From JANMJD01 sp031371195 (lineage in GTDB: Bacteria; Actinomycetota; Acidimicrobiia; Acidimicrobiales; Ilumatobacteraceae), in assembly GCA_031371195.1 (NCBI GenBank), contig JANMJD010000287.1:1-23139 (forward strand): a DNA stretch of 23,139 bases. Reading direction: 5' to 3'. Under the pieces are notes generated by a model. The model ran no database searches, was not told where the DNA came from, and saw only the letters and a program-made list of their open reading frames with translations. The position numbers and the translations under genes were made by a program. This document shows, piece by piece, positions 1 through 7,851 of the stretch. Position 1 is the stretch's first letter; each line of letters starts with the position of its first letter.

Positions 1-123
1 GCGCTCTCAAACGTCGGTCAACGAGTGATCCTTCCGGCCGGCGATGAGTTCTTCTTCGCCGATGCAACGATGCTCGATGACTTCGGACTTCGTTTCGACG
101 TCCAGTACAAAGCCAGCCACTGA
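1..123 (+). CDS. C-terminal end of an unidentified protein (5' truncated)
   Basis: The first frame is open from base 1 to a TGA at 121-123 and encodes the last 40 residues of a protein, ending ...FDVQYKASH. The rest of the gene lies outside the window. The tail alternates hydrophobic and polar residues (RVILPAG, EFFFAD, LRFDVQY), as beta strands do, but no family can be named from so little. The next gene starts 23 nt downstream on the same strand with its own ribosome binding site, so the two are probably co-transcribed and this gene may belong to the same unknown system. Coding status is inferred from protein-like composition and spacing. Confidence 0.6.
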   Translation, partial: ALSNVGQRVILPAGDEFFFADATMLDDFGLRFDVQYKASH

Positions 124-146
124 TTGACGACGAGAAGGAACCTTCC

Positions 147-3100
147 ATGACAACGCTCCTCATTGATACGCCTCCAAAGGTTGGAGGCACCACAATCGGC
201 ACTGCGGCCGGTGCCAATGTCACCTCGCAGCTGATGACCAATCACGCGGCGGCCCGCCCCGTTGATGCCCGCAACACTTTCGCCGTGGCCGAGGACAGTT
301 CCGGCAACCCGATGGTCTTCGCCATCGGGACAGATGGTGTTCTGCGACTGCTCACCGTCGCCGGGCTGACCGGTGCCGGCTGGATCGAAACCGACCTGTC
401 GTCGGCCCTGGGTGCCGGGATGATCGTCACGACCTTCGCCATCAGCCAGAGCCCCAACGGCACGATCACCCTCGGCCTCGCGGCGGCAGTGTCCACCGCT
501 GCGACGGCGACCACGATGTACGTCAGCCCACCGCTCCCGAACGACCCCCACGCATTCGACTGGACAACCGCCGGTTCGAAGCTGGTAGCCCGTCCATGGG
601 CAACCGGGCCGATCGAGATCACCGACATCCTCATCGGCGGTGACGACAACAACGGCCTGCCGCTGGTAATCGCGGTCGCCGAGTCGGCGGGCAAGGTCGG
701 TCGCTATCAGGTCAACCCGAACACCGGTGACAGCTCGTGGATGTGGACGCCGTTCGTCTTCCCCGACTCGGTCAACCTCGATGGGATGCGGGCGATGGCC
801 GTCGGCCAGGTCTTCGGCGATCAGGGCGTCTTCGCCCTCTACGACGTCGGCTCCGACCAGCGGTTGGAGTTCACCAGCCTGCCCGATCCGAAATTCCACA
901 AGACATCGAATTATGCGTTCACGATCCCTTCGGGGATGACGAGCATCGACGTGGTCCCCGGCAGCGGGAATTCGAGCGACCTGTTCGTCGCCGGTGCCGG
1001 CGTGCTGCTGTTCAGCGCCTCGGGCAGCGCATCGAGCGTGGTCTGCACCCCGGCGCAGGCGGGGAACATCACCCGCCTGGTGACCCGCAGCGACGGCACC
1101 ACGACCTCGGTTTGGGCGATCGCCGGTGACGAGCATGCGCTCTACACCTCCCGTAGCGCCGGGCAGTGGAGGGCACCGATCCCACTGCGCGACTCGACCA
1201 CACAGATCGCCGCGATGCGCAGCCGTGTCCGGCGCAACAACCAGGTGTTCTTCGTCACCGGTGATCAACGGCTCGGCTACTTCTGGCAGGACCCGAAGAC
1301 TTCGATGTGGACCGAGACGATCGTGCCGCTCGCCGACACGGGCAGTGCCATCACCTACGACACGTACACGACCCGGATCGCCGTCACCGACGCGGCCGCC
1401 AACCCGGCGCTGTTCCAGACCTTGCAACTGGCCACGTCGCAGCTGACCTACCTCACCGTCAACGGCGTATCGCACCTGACGGGACCCGACGCAGCGGCAT
1501 CGGTGACCACTGACGAGTCGGGGTGCATCACGGTAGTCACCCCCACGGCGACCATTTCCAGCGGCATCCTGCACCTCTCCGGGGTCGGCGACGCAGTGAT
1601 CGACATCAACCCGGCGGCGAGCGTGTTGAACGGCCTCGGCGCGATCACCAAGGGCGACGATCTGAAGGCGGCGGTGTTCACCTCCGGCCCGAAGTCCGGT
1701 CAACCGGTGCTCGCCAATCCGCCTCCCGATCAGACACTCGACGCCGCCGCGTCCGCCGTGTCCCGACTCATCGGTATGAGCAGCACCCTGCCCGCCGATG
1801 GGAGCCCCACTGCCGCGATCCATGCACGGACACGGGCCGCCGACGCCCCGGCGTTGACCCTCGCCTCGCCGGTGGCCGCCGGCGACGCGTGGGGCATGAC
1901 GCTCGGCGCCCAGCCCGCCTACCTCGACGGCTCGGCGGCAAGCTCCATGCTCGGTTCCCTCGGCGACACCATCGACGCGGCCGCCGGCGACGTCCTGCAT
2001 TGGATCGAGAACGCCGGTGCAGCCGTGGAGTCGTTCTTCATCGAGGGCGTGGAGGACGCCTGGCGATTCGTGGTCCAGATCGCCGGTGAGGTGTTCGAGT
2101 TCGTCCTCGATGCCCTGGAACACGTGGCGAGCGCGCTGAACTGGGTGCTGAAGAACGTGCTCGGCATCGATCTGGCCGCCATCATCCAGTGGCTCGGCTT
2201 CCTCTTCGACTGGGACGACATCAAGCTGACCCACAAGGTGCTCGTCAACATGGCGAACCACAGCGTCGACTTCGGCGAGGCCGCCCTTGCCGCGCTGGCG
2301 ACGAAGGTCACGAACGGCTTCGAATGGCTCAAGCAGCAGGTCGCCACGATGGAGCCGCCCGGGCACGCCAACGATCAGGTCCGCTCGACGGGAGCCAACC
2401 AGCAATCGTCGCTCTCGGCTACCCAATCGAGGTTCGTCGGAGCGGCCCATACCGACCCGTCGGCCGACTGGGGGCGGTACCACATGGTGCATGGCGGCGG
2501 GCTCGACATGACGCCGCCCCGCCAACAGCCGACCGATCCGATGACCGCGTTCTACACCGACATCATCGAGCCGACGATCGCCTCGATGATGGAGACCTTC
2601 CAGAACATCGGCAGCGACATCTCCGCCGGGTTCAACGGCGACATGACCGTGGCGCAGATGTTCCAGGCACTCGGCGCCGACGCCCTCATCGGGGTGCTCG
2701 ACGCATTGGAGAAGGTCGTCGTCGGCATCATCGAGTTCATCGAGGACCTTGTCGAAATGCTGCGGCAGGGAGCCAACGCGGTCATCGATGTGCCCTTCTT
2801 CAGTGCGCTCTACCGGGAGATCGCCGATGCCGACCTGACGATCCTCGACCTGATCGCCCTGATCGTCGCCATCCCGGCGACCATCGGGTACAAGCTGCTC
2901 ACGGGTGAAGCCCCGTTCGCCACCGGCACCGACGGGCTCGACGATCCATCGACCACCTGGCAGGAAGCCTTCGCCCTGCTGGGTGCCGACACGTCGGTCC
3001 CGGCGCCCGCCCCGGTGGCGGCAGGCGGCGCACCGGTGGCGGCAGGCGGCGCACCGGTGGCGTTCCGGGAGATGGCGGTCGTCGCGGATCCGCCGGTTGC

Positions 3101-3848
3101 GACGGCCTTTGCCGCCGTCTCGACCGATGCGGACTCGGGCGCAAACGGATCGGGTGGACCCGGGGGCGGGAGCCCGGCCAAGAGCACCACGAGCACCGCA
3201 GCGAAGCAGTATTCATACTGGGGTGGTGCGATCGCCACGATTGCCGGGGGCGTCGACGACGTCCTGGGCATCCTGCAGGCAAAGGCGGCGATTGCCGCGG
3301 CCGCCGGCGACTTCGACAAGCAAGAGGCTGAGACCGGGAAGATCAGCACCCTCGAGTTCATCCGATTCGGTCTGACGGTCATCCACGCCGCGGGGGCCTT
3401 CCCGGTCGGCGACGACGAGGAGGTGTCCCTGCAGCGATCCGCGTGGGGCATCGAGTTCGGAGTCGGCGCCCTGGAGTTGCTCGTGCTGCTGGTCGCCCAG
3501 AAGCGCGAGGGAAGCACTCCGGCCGACATCCAAAAAGCGGTCAAGGTCAACGGCGTGATCACCATCGTCGAGGGCATCGTGCTTTTCGCCCTCGAGGTGG
3601 CGATCTTCGCCGAGGAGATGCAGCAGACCGAGGGGAAGTCGAGCAACGTGCTCAAGTTCTTCCAGAACCTGTGCTACCTGGCCGCACGACTGGGCATCGG
3701 CGCTGGACAGGTGATTCCGCCCGAGAGCGTCGAGGCCCAGGGGGTTGCCGGTGTGGCTGCGGCCTGTGGACTCGGTTTCGGGTTGGTTTTCAATCTGGTG
3801 GTGCTATTGCTCAACGCGACGAACGACCTCGAGCACCAGAGCTACTGA
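147..3848 (+). CDS. Large protein of unknown function: propeller-like N-terminal half, hydrophobic helical C-terminal half
   Basis: This 1233-residue protein is not recognised. The ATG at 147 is preceded by GAAGGA (134-139) at good spacing. No classical signal peptide is visible. Residues about 35-470 contain repeated beta-rich blades (for example FAVAEDSSGNPMVFAIGTDG and VTGDQRLGYFWQDP), suggesting a beta-propeller or lectin-like fold. Residues about 600-735 are aromatic-rich amphipathic helices with a striking WLGFLFDWDDIKLTHK segment. Residues 736-797 are a polar linker. Residues 798-925 form a second hydrophobic helical block. Residues about 945-1020 are Pro/Ala/Gly/Ser-rich and include a tandem VAAGGAP repeat. 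Residues 1025-1233 hold four or five membrane-compatible helices. The layout of binding module plus hydrophobic helices is compatible with a membrane-active or delivered effector, but that is inference; a surface or structural protein is equally possible. It probably forms an operon with the truncated gene upstream. Confidence 0.85.
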   Translation: MTTLLIDTPPKVGGTTIGTAAGANVTSQLMTNHAAARPVDARNTFAVAEDSSGNPMVFAIGTDGVLRLLTVAGLTGAGWIETDLSSALGAGMIVTTFAISQSPNGTITLGLAAAVSTAATATTMYVSPPLPNDPHAFDWTTAGSKLVARPWATGPIEITDILIGGDDNNGLPLVIAVAESAGKVGRYQVNPNTGDSSWMWTPFVFPDSVNLDGMRAMAVGQVFGDQGVFALYDVGSDQRLEFTSLPDPKFHKTSNYAFTIPSGMTSIDVVPGSGNSSDLFVAGAGVLLFSASGSASSVVCTPAQAGNITRLVTRSDGTTTSVWAIAGDEHALYTSRSAGQWRAPIPLRDSTTQIAAMRSRVRRNNQVFFVTGDQRLGYFWQDPKTSMWTETIVPLADTGSAITYDTYTTRIAVTDAAANPALFQTLQLATSQLTYLTVNGVSHLTGPDAAASVTTDESGCITVVTPTATISSGILHLSGVGDAVIDINPAASVLNGLGAITKGDDLKAAVFTSGPKSGQPVLANPPPDQTLDAAASAVSRLIGMSSTLPADGSPTAAIHARTRAADAPALTLASPVAAGDAWGMTLGAQPAYLDGSAASSMLGSLGDTIDAAAGDVLHWIENAGAAVESFFIEGVEDAWRFVVQIAGEVFEFVLDALEHVASALNWVLKNVLGIDLAAIIQWLGFLFDWDDIKLTHKVLVNMANHSVDFGEAALAALATKVTNGFEWLKQQVATMEPPGHANDQVRSTGANQQSSLSATQSRFVGAAHTDPSADWGRYHMVHGGGLDMTPPRQQPTDPMTAFYTDIIEPTIASMMETFQNIGSDISAGFNGDMTVAQMFQALGADALIGVLDALEKVVVGIIEFIEDLVEMLRQGANAVIDVPFFSALYREIADADLTILDLIALIVAIPATIGYKLLTGEAPFATGTDGLDDPSTTWQEAFALLGADTSVPAPAPVAAGGAPVAAGGAPVAFREMAVVADPPVATAFAAVSTDADSGANGSGGPGGGSPAKSTTSTAAKQYSYWGGAIATIAGGVDDVLGILQAKAAIAAAAGDFDKQEAETGKISTLEFIRFGLTVIHAAGAFPVGDDEEVSLQRSAWGIEFGVGALELLVLLVAQKREGSTPADIQKAVKVNGVITIVEGIVLFALEVAIFAEEMQQTEGKSSNVLKFFQNLCYLAARLGIGAGQVIPPESVEAQGVAGVAAACGLGFGLVFNLVVLLLNATNDLEHQSY
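3012..3062 (+). repeat. 21-bp tandem repeat inside the large unknown protein
   Basis: Two perfect 21-bp copies (3012-3032 and 3033-3053) plus nine matching bases of a third. The unit is in frame and encodes PVAAGGA, giving a short flexible linker of repeated VAAGGAP between the second helical block and the C-terminal hydrophobic domain. The identical DNA suggests recent slippage or duplication. Confidence 0.9.
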
Positions 3849-3897
3849 CCCACGCACGAGCGTGGGGCGGTCGGTGTCTCGCCACTCCGGCCGCCCC
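3849..3897 (+). terminator. Candidate terminator: two mutually exclusive hairpins
   Basis: Immediately after the stop of the 1233-aa gene, CCCACGC (3849-3855) pairs perfectly with GCGTGGG (3860-3866) across a 4-nt loop. GGGGCGG (3864-3870) can instead pair with CCGCCCC (3891-3897), and the two stems share bases 3864-3866. No T run follows, as is common for actinobacterial terminators. The rest of the gap to 4014 shows no gene and no convincing promoter hexamers. Confidence 0.5.
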
Positions 3898-4014
3898 GCA
3901 GTCGCGCGCCCGGCACCGACCTGGCGGCGGAACAATTCGTTTCCGGGACGTTCGTACCGCTTATGCCGGCATGTGATGTAACGTCGCAGGGCACCACCGA
4001 TCCGAGGGGACACG

Positions 4015-5571
4015 ATGCGAGACACAGAACCCGGAGGCCCCATCCGCCGCCGGGGCGGGCGCGCCGATGCGTCACAGCGCTCGGCCCTGCCCCTCCAGGC
4101 CACCTCGGCCCAGCCGTACTTCCGCCTGAATCACACCGAGGTCGTCTCGGCAGACGAACTCGAATCAATCCACGAGGCGTCACTGACCATCCTCGAGCGG
4201 ATCGGCATGGAGTTCCTGTGCCCCGAGTCGCGTTCGATCATGCGCGAGGCCGGCGCGTCGGTCGACGAGTCCAACGGGCGCATTCGCTTCAGCCGGGAGA
4301 TGATCGAGTCGAAGATGGCCCTCGTGCCGTCGGAGTTCACGCTGCACTCGTGGAATCCGGCTCGCAACCTGCGCATCGGCGGCCGGTGGATGGCGTTCGG
4401 CTCGGTCGCCAGCGCCCCGCACTACATCGATCGCAACGGCGTGCGCAAGGCCGGTGACCGCGAAGGTTTCCGCGACCTGCTCAAGCTCGCCCAGATCCTC
4501 AACATCATCCACTTCATCCCCGGGTATCCGGTGGAGCCGATCGACATGCACCACTCCGTGCGGCACCTCCACGCGATGCACGACATGTTGACCGTGACCG
4601 ACAAGCACCTGCACTGTTACAGCCTCGGCCGCAAGCGCAACCAGGACGCGCTCGAGATGGTCAAGATCGCCCGGCAGATCGATAACGACACGCTGTTGCG
4701 TGAGCCCTCGGTCGTCTCGGTGATCAACTCCAACTCCCCCTTGCGCCTCGATGTGCCGATGTCGCAGGGAATGATCGAGTTCGCCCGCCACAACCAACCG
4801 ATCGTGATGACCCCGTTCACGCTGGCCGGGGCGATGGCTCCGATCACGTTGGCCGGGGCGCTGGCCCAGCAGAACGCCGAGGCCCTGGCCGGCATCACGT
4901 TCCTCCAGATCATCAACCCGGGAACCCCGGCGGTCTATGGCGGATTCACCTCGAACGTGGACATGCAGTCGGGCGCGCCAGCCTTCGGCACACCCGAGTA
5001 CGTGCGCACGGCGATGATCGGCGGTCAATTGGCCCGGCGCTACTCGGTGCCGTACCGGTCGTCGAACGTCTGTGCCGCCAACGCCCTCGACGCCCAGGCC
5101 GCCTATGAGAGCGTGTTCTCGCTGTGGGGCTGCGTGATGGGTGGCGTCAATTTCATGATGCATGGCGCCGGGTGGATGGAGGGCGGGTTGCATGCCAGCT
5201 TGGAGAAGATGATCCTCGACGCCGACCTGCTGCAGATGGTCGCCCGGATGATGGAACCCGTGGTCGTCGATGATGCATCGCTGGCGATCGACACCATCGA
5301 GGAAGTCGGCCCCGGCGGCCACTTCTTCGGCACCGCCCACACCCAGGAACGCTTCCGCGACGCCTTCTACCGGCCGCTCATCTCGGACTGGCGCAACTAC
5401 GAGGCCTGGGAGGAGGCGGGGAGCCCGACTGCCGAGGTCAAGGCGAAATCCCTGGTCACCCGGTTCCTGGATGCCTACGAGGCTCCCCCTATGGACCCGG
5501 CCGCCCGTGAGCAACTCGACGCCTTCGTCGCCCGTCGTGTCGCCGAGGGCGGCGTGGCCACCGACTACTGA
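4015..5571 (+). CDS. Trimethylamine methyltransferase (MttB) family protein, non-pyrrolysine type
   Basis: This 518-residue protein matches the MttB family along its full length. It has the Arg-rich start (RRRGGRAD), the helix ELESIHEASLTILERIGMEF near residues 45-65, and conserved family stretches such as TPFTLAGAMAPITLAGALA and MMHGAGWMEGG (about 380-390). Family members transfer a methyl group from a methylated amine to a corrinoid protein. The frame is open throughout with no in-frame TAG, so it is not the pyrrolysine enzyme acting on trimethylamine. Known non-Pyl homologues act on glycine betaine (MtgB), proline betaine or carnitine, and the substrate here is unknown. The ATG at 4015 follows GAGGGGA (4004-4010). 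No corrinoid protein or reactivase gene is in the window. A dimethylglycine-dehydrogenase-like gene 15 kb downstream could take a demethylated betaine. Confidence 0.9.
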   Translation: MRDTEPGGPIRRRGGRADASQRSALPLQATSAQPYFRLNHTEVVSADELESIHEASLTILERIGMEFLCPESRSIMREAGASVDESNGRIRFSREMIESKMALVPSEFTLHSWNPARNLRIGGRWMAFGSVASAPHYIDRNGVRKAGDREGFRDLLKLAQILNIIHFIPGYPVEPIDMHHSVRHLHAMHDMLTVTDKHLHCYSLGRKRNQDALEMVKIARQIDNDTLLREPSVVSVINSNSPLRLDVPMSQGMIEFARHNQPIVMTPFTLAGAMAPITLAGALAQQNAEALAGITFLQIINPGTPAVYGGFTSNVDMQSGAPAFGTPEYVRTAMIGGQLARRYSVPYRSSNVCAANALDAQAAYESVFSLWGCVMGGVNFMMHGAGWMEGGLHASLEKMILDADLLQMVARMMEPVVVDDASLAIDTIEEVGPGGHFFGTAHTQERFRDAFYRPLISDWRNYEAWEEAGSPTAEVKAKSLVTRFLDAYEAPPMDPAAREQLDAFVARRVAEGGVATDY

Positions 5572-5651
5572 CAGACAGCGATCGCCGTCGTTCGACCCGC
5601 CGCCTGGACGTCGGCCGACGGGACGCGTCGACGAGGTGGGAGCATGGGTGG

Positions 5652-5866
5652 ATGATCACCGACCAGCGCAAGTACCCGATCGACCTCGCGGCAACGGTGG
5701 CACGGATCCGTGCGCACGCCGCACCCGGTGCACACGTACTCGAAATCGGTTGCGGTGACGGCGCGCTCGTCGGGAGCTCGACGAGGCCGACCGCGCCGAC
5801 GAGGAACACCAGGCCGCCGACGGACACATCCGTCTGCTCGGGCGCATGTGGACCGGCCGCCGCTGA
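5652..5866 (+). pseudogene. Remnant of a SAM-dependent methyltransferase, middle deleted
   Basis: The ATG at 5652 opens a frame reading MITDQRKYPIDLAATVARIR and then HVLEIGCGDGAL, a textbook SAM-binding motif I of class I methyltransferases. About 40 codons in, protein-like sequence stops in that frame and resumes in another frame from about 5762, reading RRELDEADRADEEHQAADG and HIRLLGRMWTGRR before TGA at 5864-5866. The charged helical ending is typical of a protein C-terminus. The beginning and end of one gene therefore appear to be joined after loss of the middle, roughly 130-180 codons if it was of ordinary size (inference). The junction is near 5760-5775. It cannot be functional as it stands. 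Confidence 0.55.
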
Positions 5867-5879
5867 CGCAGCCCCCGGG

Positions 5880-7367
5880 CTACTTCTTCGCCTTCCTGGC
5901 CGATGGGCGGGCCTGGCGTCGATCGGGCCGTCGGGCGAGCAATGTCTCGATGACACGAGACGTCGGCTTGCCCATCGTCTGGCCGAGCCGGCGGCGGATC
6001 GCTTCGAGGTCGCGCTGAACCGACGTCGACTCCGACCGCTCGATAACGGTACCGAGCAGCACCATGGCCCGCTCGGCCTCCCGCCGGTCGAGTACCAGAC
6101 CGGAATCCTCGCTGAGTCGGGCAACGGTCCTGAGTAGGTCGGTGGCGGCCTGCACGAGTTCCTGGTCCCGCAGAATCACACCGATCGCCGGAACCTGCGC
6201 CCGTTCGAACAGGGCGATCCATGCCTGTCCGGCCTCGGTGGTGGCCAGCAGATCGTCGCGGATGCGACGCATCGCCGAAAGCTCCCCACCGCCACCGAAG
6301 ATCGGGAGCCCGATGAGTTCGATCGCACAGACCGACTCGATGAGCAGGGCCAGCATGGCTGCCTTGGCATCGATCTTGATCAGTGTCGGATCGGTCGGAT
6401 GGAACGATTGGCGGACGTCTCCCACATAGGGGCCGGTCTCGAAGGTGAAGCCATACGTCTTGTACAGCTTCGGGTCGGCGATATGCCGCGCATAGGCGTA
6501 ATCGCTGTGAGTGCCGGTCGTCGCGTACAGGTCGATGCCGGGCTGCCGGGTGTATGACCTGCCGCGGACCGCGGCGATGTCGCTGACGATCTGGTCGCCG
6601 ACGGCGACGAATCGCTTCAGATCACGGGGATCCATGTACTCCTGGTATCCGGTCGGCACGCTTGGTGTGCAGGTACCGGTCGGCAGCCCGGTGAATCGCT
6701 TCGTCGGATCGGTGGTCTGCGTCGCGGCGTGCCCCCACGGATGCAGGACGAGTTCCGAGTACGAATGCACATCGGCGAAGGTGACGACACGGTTCGTGTC
6801 GAGGAGGTGCTTGATGTTGCGTGTCTCCGGCTCGCTGAACACCGATGGCCCGCAGTACACCTCGCTGCATGGCGAGCACGAGGTGCTGCCCTGCGCCACG
6901 CCCCACAACACGTCGAGGTTGCGATTGAGGTCGACGCCGTCGCACGTCGTACCGGGATTGTCACGGCGGTTCTTGCGCCACAGGTCGTCGACGGTCATCA
7001 CATGGTTTCTGCCGTCGGGATTGCTGCACGGAACGAACCAGATGTCCAAGGCGTCGACCACGAGCTTCACATGGTCGGCCGGCCAGGTACGCCCGCCATA
7101 CGTGATCGGGGTGCCGTTGGCGTAGCTGACGAGCATGTCGACGGCGAGTTCGATGATCGCATCGGGGTTCATCAACTCGCGGGAATGCGTCCCTCCGACG
7201 ATCACCACGCTGCGCCGATCCCCGGGTGTGCCGGCGCGCATACGCAGCGCGTAGATCGGCCGTCCTTCGACGGACGTTTCGGGGAGCTGGATGCGGGTGA
7301 AGAACTGAGGGAACCAGGCCGCCAGCAGGCTGGTGGTCGAGTCGAGTTGGGCGATCGTGCGGTACAT
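5880..7367 (-). CDS. M14-family zinc carboxypeptidase with C-terminal helical extension
   Basis: This 495-residue protein has the metallocarboxypeptidase A/B signatures: zinc ligands H61 and E64 in GGTHSRE, third ligand H201 in FADVHSYSE, substrate-binding NPDG at 116-119, DLNRN at 146-150 with the conserved Arg, WRKNRR at 130-135, and the catalytic Glu E310 in FTFETGP. All catalytic positions are intact, so a peptidase removing C-terminal residues is likely. Family members are usually secreted, but this one begins MYRTIAQLDSTTSLLAAW with no visible signal peptide or propeptide. About 150 residues after the catalytic domain are helical and end in a Lys/Arg-rich tail. The start at 7367 is set by AGGGAGG (7374-7380) and a 1-nt overlap (TGATG) with the stop of the preceding 109-aa gene, so the pair is translationally coupled. 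The physiological substrate is unknown. Confidence 0.9.
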   Translation of the reverse strand: MYRTIAQLDSTTSLLAAWFPQFFTRIQLPETSVEGRPIYALRMRAGTPGDRRSVVIVGGTHSRELMNPDAIIELAVDMLVSYANGTPITYGGRTWPADHVKLVVDALDIWFVPCSNPDGRNHVMTVDDLWRKNRRDNPGTTCDGVDLNRNLDVLWGVAQGSTSCSPCSEVYCGPSVFSEPETRNIKHLLDTNRVVTFADVHSYSELVLHPWGHAATQTTDPTKRFTGLPTGTCTPSVPTGYQEYMDPRDLKRFVAVGDQIVSDIAAVRGRSYTRQPGIDLYATTGTHSDYAYARHIADPKLYKTYGFTFETGPYVGDVRQSFHPTDPTLIKIDAKAAMLALLIESVCAIELIGLPIFGGGGELSAMRRIRDDLLATTEAGQAWIALFERAQVPAIGVILRDQELVQAATDLLRTVARLSEDSGLVLDRREAERAMVLLGTVIERSESTSVQRDLEAIRRRLGQTMGKPTSRVIETLLARRPDRRQARPSARKAKK

Positions 7368-7696
7368 CACGAACCTCCCTGCCGGGCGATGCCCTCGACC
7401 TGCTGCTCGAGCCACTCCTGAGCGCTGCGATCGTCGAGGATCAACGAGCGGTCGAGCGGGGTGACCCGAAGTGCGGCTCGAAGATGGACCTCGTGCCCGC
7501 TCTCGACGAGAGCACCCACTTCCTCCAAGGTCAGCAGCACACGCACCTCGCCATTGAGGTCGGGCAACCGATCGAGGTCCATGGCGGTCACCGTTTCGAT
7601 GGCCGCCGCTCGTTCGGTCGTGGTGATCGTGGCATCGAACCGGAGCGGCGGCTCCGGCGGTTCGTCGCTTCGTGATGGATTCGCCTTGCCCGGCAT
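7367..7696 (-). CDS. Small hypothetical protein coupled to the M14 carboxypeptidase
   Basis: This 109-residue protein is not recognised. The ATG at 7696 is chosen because AGGAGG (7701-7706) sits five nucleotides upstream; an in-frame start nine codons earlier has no such site. It is soluble and acidic, with a Pro-rich N-terminus (DEPPEPPLRF) followed by a compact alpha/beta region (EVRVLLTLEEVGALVESGHE, HLRAALRVTPLDRSLI) and a closing helix (EEWLEQQ-like, AQEWLEQQVEGIA). Its stop overlaps the start of the carboxypeptidase by one base, so both are made from one message. It could be a chaperone, inhibitor or substrate of the carboxypeptidase; this is a guess from linkage only. Confidence 0.75.
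   Translation of the reverse strand: MPGKANPSRSDEPPEPPLRFDATITTTERAAAIETVTAMDLDRLPDLNGEVRVLLTLEEVGALVESGHEVHLRAALRVTPLDRSLILDDRSAQEWLEQQVEGIARQGGS
7374..7380 (-). promoter_or_regulatory. Strong ribosome binding site deciding the M14 carboxypeptidase start
   Basis: On the minus strand this is AGGGAGG, six nucleotides before the ATG at 7367-7365. It lies inside the last codons of the upstream small gene and favours the start giving MYRTIAQLD over an upstream start that would add 16 Arg-rich residues. Confidence 0.7.
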
Positions 7697-7753
7697 AGTG
7701 CCTCCTCGGTGAACGGCCTCCACGGACCGCTATCCAATTGAGCCCCGCGATCG

Positions 7754-7763
7754 ATCATAGATA
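7754..7763 (-). promoter_or_regulatory. Candidate -10 element for the small gene / carboxypeptidase operon
   Basis: The minus strand reads TATCTATGAT, containing the -10-like hexamer TATGAT in otherwise GC-rich DNA, about 58 nt before the ATG at 7696. No clear TTGACA-like -35 lies 16-18 nt further upstream, so the assignment rests on the -10 alone. Confidence 0.35.
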
Positions 7764-7770
7764 CATTCCG

Positions 7771-7851
7771 GGTGGCGGCCGACGAGGCGAGGCGAACGGA
7801 AACCTGCTGTACACGTCGTTCACGGTGCACGAGGAGGTGTCGCCCGGCTAG
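7771..7851 (+). pseudogene. Possible C-terminal scrap of a lost gene
   Basis: Between two minus-strand genes the plus strand has a short open frame ending in TAG at 7849-7851. It reads ...GEANGNLLYTSFTVHEEV then SPG, which looks like the end of a real beta-rich protein rather than random translation. It has no start codon or ribosome binding site, and its stop overlaps the end of the convergent response regulator gene by a few bases. Family unknown; it may be chance. Confidence 0.22.

Noticed and set aside
18..2525. Very long open frame on the minus strand opposite the 1233-aa gene
   Set aside because: Its translation is rich in Arg, Gly, His, Asp and Val without hydrophobic periodicity or recognisable domains. 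It is what the complement of a GC-rich coding frame gives, and the plus-strand gene has a ribosome binding site and protein-like structure.
4180..5514. Long minus-strand open frame opposite the MttB-like gene
   Set aside because: The plus strand encodes a clear full-length family member; the antisense translation is His/Arg/Asp-rich with no domain.
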